From Proteobacteria bacterium SG_bin9 (GTDB taxonomy: Bacteria; Pseudomonadota; Alphaproteobacteria; Rhizobiales; Xanthobacteraceae), in NCBI GenBank assembly GCA_002083525.1, contig LWDM01000008.1, positions 1,423-8,204 on the forward strand: 6,782 nucleotides of DNA, in the 5' to 3' direction. Below, in pieces: positions 1 through 6,782 of the stretch (positions are counted from its first letter, which is position 1; the number at the start of each line of letters is the position of its first letter). The notes below the pieces were generated by a model. It was not told the origin of the DNA. It saw nothing but the letters and a program-made list of their open reading frames with translations, and did not search any database. The position numbers were made by a program, and so were the translations under genes.

Positions 1-2450
<2,450 letters not shown>

Positions 2451-2815
2451 CTTGGCCTCTCATTTGCGCCGCCCGAGAGAGCGGACCTTCCGAAATGCGA
2501 CGCCCATCGCATCCGGGTTGAAATCTGACGCGCTGGAAACCGAAACGCGGCTCCACAACGCAAAATGACGCGCGAGACGCGAAGCGCCCTGCCCGTCGAA
2601 ACTCGTCTTACAGCCTGTTAGAGCCCGAAATTGCCGCTCTCCTGCCGGCCCGTTGGAAACCTACCCGATTCCCTCGGTCCGCGATTTCGTGCCTTCCGCC
2701 CATATAGGCGGCTTTTGCAACGATTCGAGGTCCCGCAAACCCAAAACCGTCACACATTCCTGTGTTTGGCGGCGGCCGGACCAAGGCCCGGCCGCTACCG
2801 AAAGCGTAGTCGCGC
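2451..2815 (-). other. rplL-rpoB intergenic spacer with hairpins, no gene
   Basis: I see no convincing gene in this 365-base gap; the short frames crossing it lack family features. On the transcribed strand it holds three inverted repeats: an 8-bp GC stem GCGGCCGG/CCGGCCGC (2772-2795); ACACA-GGAA-TGTGT with a GNRA-type loop (2752-2765); and CCGCC-TATATG-GGCGG (2696-2711). None is followed by a U-run, so none qualifies as an intrinsic terminator. In E. coli the matching spacer carries an attenuator and an RNase III processing site. A similar role here is inference. The distal end carries the rpoB Shine-Dalgarno GAGAGG. Confidence 0.6.
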
Positions 2816-3193
2816 TTACTTGAGCTCGACCTTGGCGCCAGCCTTCTCGAGCTGAGCCTTGATCTTGTCGCCCTCTTCCTTGTTGACGCCTTCCTTGAGC
2901 GGCTTCGGAGCGCCTTCGACCAGGTCCTTGGCTTCCTTGAGGCCAAGACCGGTGATCGCACGCACTTCCTTGATGACCTCGATCTTCTTGTCGCCGGCAG
3001 CAGCCAGAACGACAGTGAACTCGGTCTTCTCTTCCGCCGGAGCGGCACCGCCGCCAGCGCCCGGAGCAGCGGCGACAGCCACTGCCGCAGCAGCCGACAC
3101 GCCCCACTTCTCTTCGAGAAGCTTCGCGAGTTCGGCAGCTTCGAGCACGGTCAGGCTCGAGAGGTCGTCTACAATCTTCTGCAAGTCAGCCAT
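2816..3193 (-). CDS. rplL: 50S ribosomal protein L7/L12
   Basis: L7/L12 is the multi-copy flexible stalk protein of the large subunit. It recruits and activates translational GTPases (EF-Tu, EF-G, IF2, RF3). The 125-residue product has the full family layout. An N-terminal dimerisation and L10-binding domain covers about residues 1-33 (MADLQKIVDDLSSLTVLEAA). An Ala/Gly/Pro hinge covers about 34-55. The C-terminal factor-binding domain covers about 56-125, with the conserved segment DKKIEVIKEVRAITGLGLKE and ending AKVELK. Length and termini match intact homologues. The ATG at 3193 is preceded by AAGGAA (3202-3207) at a 9-base spacing. It lies 55 bases after rplJ and is presumably co-transcribed with it. 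One arm of an inverted repeat (3209-3227) ends two bases upstream of the Shine-Dalgarno. Confidence 0.98.
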   Translation of the reverse strand: MADLQKIVDDLSSLTVLEAAELAKLLEEKWGVSAAAAVAVAAAPGAGGGAAPAEEKTEFTVVLAAAGDKKIEVIKEVRAITGLGLKEAKDLVEGAPKPLKEGVNKEEGDKIKAQLEKAGAKVELK

Positions 3194-3201
3194 TTGATCA
3201 G

Positions 3202-3207
3202 TTCCTT
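3202..3207 (-). promoter_or_regulatory. rplL Shine-Dalgarno, adjacent to repeat arm
   Basis: AAGGAA lies 8-9 bases before the rplL ATG. It is noted because the 19-base repeat arm at 3209-3227 ends two bases upstream. A duplex formed by that arm would stop beside the ribosome landing site, and could expose or hinder it. Confidence 0.75.
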
Positions 3208-3208
3208 A

Positions 3209-3227
3209 AGCGTATTGGGTTCGAACC
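3209..3227 (-). repeat. Inverted repeat arm B in the rplJ-rplL spacer
   Basis: On the transcribed strand this reads GGTTCGAACCCAATACGCT. It is the reverse complement, with one mismatch in 19, of arm A at 3933-3951 in the rplJ leader. It contains the perfect 10-base palindrome GGTTCGAACC. The match is seen directly; function is inferred. Confidence 0.85.
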
Positions 3228-3248
3228 AGTTAGATGATGCGAAGGGCG

Positions 3249-3767
3249 TCAGGCCGCTTCGCTCTTTGAGGCATACGCCTGAACCACACGGGCGACCTTC
3301 GCGGCCGGCGCGGTGGTGAGCTGGGCGATCTTGGTCGCGGGCGCCACGAGGAGCCCGAGCAGTTTCGCACGCAGTTCGTCGAGCGACGGCAGCGAGGCAA
3401 GCGCCTTCACACCGTCGACGTTCAGGACAGTTTTGCCCATCGAACCGCCGACGATGACGAACTTCTCGTTCGCCTTGGCGAATTCGACGGCAACCTTCGG
3501 CGCCGCCACCGGATCGTTGGAAGTCGCGATCACGGTCGGCCCCTTCAGCATGGGGCCGATGGCAACAACGTCGGTGCCTTCAAGAGCAATTTTGGCGAGA
3601 CGGTTCTTCGAGACCTTCACCGAGGCACCAGCCTGCTTCATCTGCTTGCGCAGGGTCTGCATCTGGGCAACGGTCAGGCCGGAATACTGAGCAACGATCG
3701 CGACGCTGGTGGTCTTGAAGACCGAATTCAGCGACTCAACCGCCTCTTTTTTTGCCGCTCGTTCCAC
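3249..3767 (-). CDS. rplJ: 50S ribosomal protein L10
   Basis: L10 anchors the L12 dimers to the large subunit at the GTPase-associated centre, next to L11. In bacteria the L10-L12 complex also represses translation of its own mRNA. From the chosen start the product has 172 residues, the usual L10 length. The N-terminal rRNA-binding domain includes YSGLTVAQMQTLRKQMKQAG and VSKNRLAKIALEGTD, followed by LKGPTVIATSNDPVAAPKV. The C-terminal helical segment (SLPSLDELRAKLLGLLVAP onward) is where L12 dimers bind. I chose the GTG at 3767 (VERAAKKEAV) over an in-frame ATG at 3833. GGAGAGAG (3774-3781) precedes the GTG, and the extra 22 residues of the longer form do not resemble L10 and lie in structured leader. 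Codons 5-7 contain seven consecutive A's. rplL follows after 55 bases. Confidence 0.96.
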   Translation of the reverse strand: MERAAKKEAVESLNSVFKTTSVAIVAQYSGLTVAQMQTLRKQMKQAGASVKVSKNRLAKIALEGTDVVAIGPMLKGPTVIATSNDPVAAPKVAVEFAKANEKFVIVGGSMGKTVLNVDGVKALASLPSLDELRAKLLGLLVAPATKIAQLTTAPAAKVARVVQAYASKSEAA

Positions 3768-3773
3768 AGCAAG

Positions 3774-3781
3774 CTCTCTCC
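3774..3781 (-). promoter_or_regulatory. rplJ ribosome binding site, fixes the GTG start
   Basis: GGAGAGAG on the transcribed strand lies 6-13 bases before GTG at 3767. This spacing is normal and supports the 172-residue L10. The CCAACC arm of the leader hairpin (3782-3787) touches it directly, so folding of that hairpin could affect ribosome access. Confidence 0.75.
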
Positions 3782-3932
3782 GGTTGGCGGTCGTCGCACG
3801 AAGCTGGACCGCCGGGTTGCACCCGCCGTCCAACCTCTCCCAAAGTCCGGCAAAGCCGGTCTTCGCGTCGGGCAGGACGACATCTCAGTTAGCCTGCCCT
3901 CCCGAAGTCCCAGAAGGACCGCGGGGTGTCGA

Positions 3933-3951
3933 GGTTCGAACCCGATACGCT
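3933..3951 (-). repeat. Inverted repeat arm A in the rplJ leader
   Basis: On the transcribed strand this reads AGCGTATCGGGTTCGAACC. It pairs with arm B (3209-3227) at 18 of 19 positions, with one C-A mismatch. Part of it also forms a local tRNA T-arm-like hairpin (3945-3929) with loop TTCGAAC, so local and long-range pairing would be mutually exclusive. Confidence 0.85.
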
Positions 3952-4359
3952 GCGAGCCGCGCGAGGCGGTCACAGAAAAATCTGGTCTTCACCCGTCTAT
4001 GCAGGAGATTAAGCGCGTCAGGCCGAAGCCCTCAGCGCACCTGCAGTCTTGGACAGGATCCCAGCCGCCCCGAAAGGCGACTGCCACACGAATTCCATGA
4101 AATTCAGACAGTTACGGCTCTCCCTTCCTCGTTTTTCGATCCAAGCGGATGTCCAAAGAGGAAAGCTCTCCTAACGGTCTGGTTTTTGGAAAACGCGCAA
4201 GGACGCGCCAGCAAGAGCCAGCACGCCCGGAAAGGGTTCTTTAACGGGTCATACCGGGCTTGCCAAGGGCAAAATTGCCCAAATTTTGCATAGGGGATGC
4301 TGGGTTGCCGGGTTCCGGCCCTTTCGGCTGCCTTAGCCGCCGGCCGGCCGAGGCCTTAC
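3952..4359 (-). other. Upstream part of the dehydrogenase-rplJ intergenic region, presumed promoter region
   Basis: I see no supported gene in these 408 bases. Because rplKA is closed by a terminator, a promoter for rplJL-rpoB is expected here, unless read-through from the dehydrogenase gene supplies it. Structures visible are: overlapping inverted repeats GGGCAA/TTGCCC and CAAAATT/AATTTTG (4267-4288); a tandem repeat TGCTGGC-tct-TGCTGGC on the transcribed strand (4207-4223); a near-palindrome GAATTTCATGGAATTC (4090-4105); CGCC/GGCG hairpins near 4066-4079; and GGC-TTCG-GCC with a stable-type UUCG loop (4021-4030), flanked by GCGC/GCGC. A short 26-codon frame (4018-4098) has no ribosome binding site. 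Confidence 0.5.
4238..4266 (-). promoter_or_regulatory. Weak candidate promoter for rplJL-rpoB
   Basis: TTGGCA (4266-4261) and TAAAGA (4243-4238) are separated by 17 bases on the transcribed strand, just downstream of the overlapping inverted repeats at 4267-4288. The -35 element is fair and the -10 element poor. This is the best pair I could find, not a convincing promoter. It would leave a leader of several hundred bases. Confidence 0.2.
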
Positions 4360-5310
4360 TCAGGTCACCGGATGCGCGACGCCCTTCCCGGCGTAGAACG
4401 CGGTGAGGTTCTGGATCACGCAGCCCTGCATGCCCGCATGAGACTCGAGCGTGTGACCGCCGATGTGCGGCGTCACCACCACATTCGGGAATTCCGTCAG
4501 CGCGTCCGGCTTGTGCGGCTCGGTTTCGAAGACATCGAGCGCCGCGGCCGCGATCGTCTTGTCACGCAACGCTGCAACCAGCGCTTTCTCGTCGATGGTC
4601 GAGCCGCGCGAAATATTGACGACCGTGCCGTTCGGCCCGAGCCGCTTCAGCATGTCGGCATTGATGATGTGCTGCGTGTCGGCGCCCGCACGCACCGCGA
4701 CCATCAGAATGTCGCACCAGTCAACGAGCCCTTCGAGCGTCGGAAAATATGTGTACGGCAGATCGGCGTAGTTCGTCCGGTTGAAGTAGCCGACGTCCAT
4801 CTCGAACGCGGCAGCGCGTGACGCAATCTTGCGGCCGATCGCGCCCATGCCATAGACGCCGATCTTCGCGCCCGGCAGACCTGCCGGTGCCGTCATCAGT
4901 GGCGACGGCGTTGCCGCCGCCCAGCCGCCGGAGCGCACATACTGATCCGCGGGAATGATTTTTCGCGTCGCCGTCAGCATCAACATCATTGCGAGATCGG
5001 CCACCGCCGATGCATTCGCTGCCGGGCTGTTGGCGACAACGATGTTTCGGGCCTTTGCCGCCTCCAGATCGACGCCGTCATAGCCGGTGCCGTAGCAGAC
5101 GATCGCACCGAGATTCGGCAGCGTGTCCATCACGTCCGCGCGCAGCGATTGCCCGCCCGCGGTGATCAACGCGCGAACGTTCGCAAGTTCGTCCTTGGAG
5201 AACACCGTTACCGGCGGTTTGCCGGCCGCATCGATCAGGTCGAATTTCTCGCTGATGCGCTTCATGAGCGCCTTCGGGAATCGCGAATAGATCAAGACCG
5301 GACCGGGCAT
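4360..5310 (-). CDS. D-2-hydroxyacid dehydrogenase, probable NADPH-dependent glyoxylate/hydroxypyruvate reductase type
   Basis: The 316-residue product is a complete member of the D-isomer-specific 2-hydroxyacid dehydrogenase family. These soluble enzymes interconvert 2-keto acids and D-2-hydroxy acids with NAD(P)H. The nucleotide-binding motif is G154-M-G-A-I-G159 in VYGMGAIGRKIA. Catalytic residues can be placed at R235 (VNISRG), E264 (FETEP) and H282 (PHIGGHT). After the second Rossmann strand the sequence is YFNRT (175-179) rather than an acidic residue. That pattern is linked to NADP(H) preference in hydroxypyruvate/glyoxylate reductases. The exact substrate cannot be read from the sequence. 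The ATG at 5310 is the most upstream in-frame start; the Shine-Dalgarno is weak (ACAGG). It lies after the rplA terminator and before the rplJ leader, so it is probably its own transcription unit. Its job appears unrelated to the ribosomal neighbours. Confidence 0.92.
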   Translation of the reverse strand: MPGPVLIYSRFPKALMKRISEKFDLIDAAGKPPVTVFSKDELANVRALITAGGQSLRADVMDTLPNLGAIVCYGTGYDGVDLEAAKARNIVVANSPAANASAVADLAMMLMLTATRKIIPADQYVRSGGWAAATPSPLMTAPAGLPGAKIGVYGMGAIGRKIASRAAAFEMDVGYFNRTNYADLPYTYFPTLEGLVDWCDILMVAVRAGADTQHIINADMLKRLGPNGTVVNISRGSTIDEKALVAALRDKTIAAAALDVFETEPHKPDALTEFPNVVVTPHIGGHTLESHAGMQGCVIQNLTAFYAGKGVAHPVT

Positions 5311-5345
5311 GAGAACCTGTACAGGAAAAGAGAGTGCGGACGTGC

Positions 5346-5375
5346 GTGATATCTATCATCGGAAATGACATTCAA
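5346..5375 (-). promoter_or_regulatory. Candidate promoter of the dehydrogenase gene
   Basis: TTGAAT (5375-5370) and TATCAC (5351-5346), 18 bases apart on the transcribed strand, match the sigma-70 consensus at four of six positions each. They would start transcription near 5339, giving a leader of about 30 bases. The -35 overlaps the end of the rplA terminator U-run. The expectation of a promoter here is firmer than this exact placement. Confidence 0.35.
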
Positions 5376-5415
5376 AAACAAAAGGCGGAACGGGGCATGG
5401 CCCTGTTCCGCCTTT
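5374..5415 (-). terminator. Intrinsic terminator of the nusG-rplK-rplA unit
   Basis: On the transcribed strand AAAGGCGGAAC-A-GGGC (5415-5397 side) pairs with GCCC-C-GTTCCGCCTTT, giving a stem of 15 pairs in 16 positions with a three-base loop. It is followed directly by TGTTTTTG. It begins 22 bases after the rplA stop. The U-run is on the minus strand only, so it acts on minus-strand transcripts. Confidence 0.92.
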
Positions 5416-5437
5416 GCATGCTTCGTATTGTATCGGC

Positions 5438-6127
5438 TTAGTGCAGCGAGCCCGGCTCAACCTTCACGCCAGGGCCCATGGTCGAGGAGACCGCGACGCG
5501 CTGGATGTAGGTGCCCTTCGCACCGGCCGGCTTCGCCTTCGACACTGCGTCGGCGAGCGCCTTGATGTTCTCGACGAGCTTGTCCTCGCTGAACGATGCC
5601 TTGCCGACACCGGCCTGAATGATGCCGGCCTTCTCGACGCGGAATTCCACCGAGCCGCCCTTGGCGCCCTTCACGGCACCGGCGACGTCCATGGTCACCG
5701 TGCCGATCTTCGGGTTCGGCATCATGCCGCGCGGGCCGAGCACCTTACCGAGGCGGCCGACCAGCGGCATCATGTCGGGCGTGGCGATACAACGATCGAA
5801 ATCGATCGCACCGCCCTGCACCTTCTCGACGAGGTCTTCAGCGCCGACAACGTCAGCACCCGCAGCCTTCGCCTCTTCGGCTTTGGCGCCGCGCGCGAAC
5901 ACGCCGACGCGCAGCGTGCGGCCGGTGCCGTTCGGCAGTGTGACGACGCCACGGACCATCTGGTCGGCGTGACGCGGATCGACGCCGAGGTTCATGGCGA
6001 TTTCGATGGTCTCGTCGAACTTCGCCTTGGCGCGTTCCTTGACCAGCTTCACGGCGTCGGCGAGCGGATACAGCTTCTCGCGATCGATGCCTTCACGTGC
6101 CTTCGTGATCTTCTTTCCTGCAGCCAT
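5438..6127 (-). CDS. rplA: 50S ribosomal protein L1
   Basis: L1 forms the mobile L1 stalk of the large subunit, binding 23S rRNA and helping deacylated tRNA leave the E site. In E. coli it also represses rplKA translation by binding the mRNA leader. The product is 229 residues, the usual length. It has the signature region IATPDMMPLVGRLGKVLGPR, continuing GMMPNPKIGTV (about residues 114-144), and the N-terminal KFDETIEIAMNLGVDPRHADQ typical of the two-domain fold. The ATG at 6127 lies five bases after the rplK stop, so rplK and rplA are almost certainly co-transcribed and probably translationally coupled. The Shine-Dalgarno (a GGTGGGG stretch at the end of rplK) is weak, consistent with coupling. 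A strong terminator follows. Nothing is truncated. Confidence 0.98.
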   Translation of the reverse strand: MAAGKKITKAREGIDREKLYPLADAVKLVKERAKAKFDETIEIAMNLGVDPRHADQMVRGVVTLPNGTGRTLRVGVFARGAKAEEAKAAGADVVGAEDLVEKVQGGAIDFDRCIATPDMMPLVGRLGKVLGPRGMMPNPKIGTVTMDVAGAVKGAKGGSVEFRVEKAGIIQAGVGKASFSEDKLVENIKALADAVSKAKPAGAKGTYIQRVAVSSTMGPGVKVEPGSLH

Positions 6128-6132
6128 GATCG

Positions 6133-6561
6133 TTACCCCACCACCTCGATGCCCATCGAACGGGCGGAGCCCTCGACCATGCGCATGGCCGACTCGATCG
6201 TGTCGCAGTTCAGATCTTTCATCTTCTTCTCTGCGATCTCACGCACCTGCGCCGAGGTCACCTTGCCGGCCTTGTCGCGGCCAGGCGCCTTGGAGCCCGA
6301 CTCGATCTTTGCCGCCTTCTTGATGAAGAACGACATCGGCGGCGTGCGCATTTCGAAGGTGAAGGAACGATCCGCATAGATCGTGATCACGACCGGGATC
6401 GGGGTGTTCTTTTCTTCCTTCTGCGTCTGGGCGTTAAACGCCTTGCAGAATTCCATGATGTTGAGACCGCGCTGACCGAGCGCGGGGCCGATCGGAGGCG
6501 ACGGATTCGCCGCACCCGCCGGCACCTGAAGCTTCAGGTATCCGGTAATCTTCTTTGCCAT
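6133..6561 (-). CDS. rplK: 50S ribosomal protein L11
   Basis: L11 binds the 1067-region of 23S rRNA at the GTPase-associated centre, beside L10. It is needed for RelA-type stringent signalling and is part of the thiostrepton site. The 142-residue product matches the family throughout. The N-terminal domain contains PSPPIGPALGQRGLNIMEFC (about residues 20-39) with the conserved prolines. IPVVITIYADRSFTF follows at about 55-69. The C-terminal rRNA-binding domain ends GSARSMGIEVV (about 131-141), with Ser where E. coli has Thr in GTARSMG. The ATG at 6561 has a strong Shine-Dalgarno, AAGAGGAG (6567-6574). It is five bases upstream of rplA and 162 bases downstream of nusG. The leader could hold an L1 repressor site, as in E. 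coli, but I could not identify one. Confidence 0.98.
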   Translation of the reverse strand: MAKKITGYLKLQVPAGAANPSPPIGPALGQRGLNIMEFCKAFNAQTQKEEKNTPIPVVITIYADRSFTFEMRTPPMSFFIKKAAKIESGSKAPGRDKAGKVTSAQVREIAEKKMKDLNCDTIESAMRMVEGSARSMGIEVVG

Positions 6562-6566
6562 TCGTC

Positions 6567-6574
6567 ACTCCTCT
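6567..6574 (-). promoter_or_regulatory. rplK Shine-Dalgarno
   Basis: AAGAGGAG lies 5-12 bases before the rplK ATG. It is the closest match to the anti-Shine-Dalgarno in this window, and it confirms the MAKKITGYLK start over the longer out-of-phase frame beginning at 6655. Confidence 0.8.
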
Positions 6575-6666
6575 TTCCGGCTCGCACGATTGCGGACCAT
6601 TCAGGGACCGTGGTTCGGTTGCAAGAACGGGTGGCGCCCGCTCGTCCCCTTCCACGGCATTCCGGA

Positions 6667-6719
6667 AAGCAACTCGTTGCTTCCCTTTTCGTCATCCGAT
6701 CAGTGCCGGAATGACGAAA
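6667..6719 (-). other. Tandem hairpins immediately after nusG
   Basis: Four bases after the nusG stop, TTTCGTCAT-t-CCG pairs with CGG-ATGACGAAA (12 bp, one bulge, 8-base loop; 6719-6687). A second stem, AAGCAAC-GA-GTTGCTT, follows at 6682-6667. Neither is followed by a real U-run on the transcribed strand, so read-through into rplK is likely. A role as a processing, stabilising or partial termination site is inference. Confidence 0.55.
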
Positions 6720-6723
6720 CTCG

Positions 6724-6782
6724 TTAAACCTTCTCGACCTGGCCGAATTCGAGTTCGACCGGGGTCGCGCGGCCGAAGATCG
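6724..6782 (-). CDS. nusG: Transcription termination/antitermination factor NusG, C-terminal 18 residues
   Basis: The frame from the window edge reads IFGRATPVELEFGQVEKV and stops with TAA at 6726-6724. This is the end of the NusG KOW domain, which contacts ribosomal protein S10 or Rho while the N-terminal domain sits on RNA polymerase. The start and main body lie outside the window. The identification rests on the tail sequence and on its position upstream of rplK, a conserved bacterial order. No oddity is visible in the fragment. Confidence 0.93.
   Translation of the reverse strand, partial: IFGRATPVELEFGQVEKV

Larger units (their letters stand above)
3768..3951 (-). promoter_or_regulatory. 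Structured rplJ 5' leader, candidate L10(L12) autoregulatory RNA
   Basis: The stretch before rplJ folds by eye into consecutive hairpins on the transcribed strand. They are: TCGGG-TTCGAAC-CTCGA (3945-3929); GTCC-TTCTG-GGAC (3919-3907), flanked by CCCG/CGGG; GGGCAGG/CCTGCCC (3899-3893 with 3876-3870) around a 16-base loop containing CTGAGATGT; CCGGC-TTT-GCCGG (3859-3847), extended by AAG/CTT; and a large domain closed by GGTTGG (3835-3830) and CCAACC (3787-3782), with an inner GGGT-GCA-ACCC hairpin. The closing strand abuts the rplJ Shine-Dalgarno. Bacterial rplJ leaders are known to bind the L10-L12 complex and repress translation (Rfam L10_leader class). I infer that role from position and structure. 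Membership of that Rfam family was not tested, and the transcript's 5' end is unknown. Confidence 0.5.

Noticed and set aside
2772..2795. Intrinsic terminator after rplL
   Set aside because: The stem is strong, but the transcribed strand continues GCCAAACAC with no U-run, and rpoB is expected to need read-through.
3768..3833. In-frame 22-codon N-terminal extension of rplJ starting at ATG 3833
   Set aside because: The extension does not resemble L10, overlaps leader hairpins, and lacks a good Shine-Dalgarno. The GTG at 3767 has GGAGAGAG upstream and gives the standard 172-residue protein.
3921..3996. Intact tRNA gene suggested by the T-arm-like sequence
   Set aside because: There is no D-loop GG, no anticodon stem with a seven-base loop, and acceptor mismatches at the outer positions. 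It is not a functional canonical tRNA.
3709..4293. Plus-strand open frame of 194 codons opposite the rplJ start and leader
   Set aside because: It has no recognisable domain and no ribosome binding site that I could see. It runs antisense to the rplJ N-terminus and through the structured leader.
4360..5310. Recent horizontal transfer or mobile element around the dehydrogenase gene
   Set aside because: I see no transposase, terminal repeats or target duplication, and GC-richness and codon use look like the neighbours. Insertion is possible but leaves no mobile element trace here.

Overview
This GC-rich window is a core information-processing locus of an alphaproteobacterium. The ribosomal protein and RpoB sequences most resemble, from memory, the Bradyrhizobium / Rhodopseudomonas / Afipia / Nitrobacter group of the Hyphomicrobiales. 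No search was run, so the genus is open. Every gene I can support lies on the minus strand, so transcription runs from high to low coordinates.

In transcription order the window holds: the last 18 codons of nusG (6724-6780); rplK (L11, 6133-6561) and rplA (L1, 5438-6127), 5 bases apart; a strong intrinsic terminator (5374-5415); an NADPH-type D-2-hydroxyacid dehydrogenase gene (4360-5310); a 592-base gene-free stretch (3768-4359) whose proximal part looks like a structured rplJ leader; rplJ (L10, GTG start, 3249-3767); rplL (L7/L12, 2816-3193); a 365-base spacer with hairpins (2451-2815); and the first 816 codons of rpoB (1-2450), which runs off the window.

This is the conserved nusG-rplK-rplA-rplJ-rplL-rpoB order with two departures. 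The rplKA unit is closed by its own terminator, and a metabolic dehydrogenase gene sits between the two ribosomal units. L11, L1, L10 and L12 build the L1 stalk and the L12 stalk/GTPase centre of the 50S subunit. NusG and RpoB belong to the transcription machinery.

No mobile element, CRISPR array, canonical tRNA or novel defence-type system is visible. The most unusual signal is a 19-base inverted repeat pair with one mismatch: one arm lies in the rplJ leader and the other abuts the rplL Shine-Dalgarno. In the mRNA the arms could pair across rplJ, which suggests a long-range RNA switch or processing site controlling rplJ/rplL.
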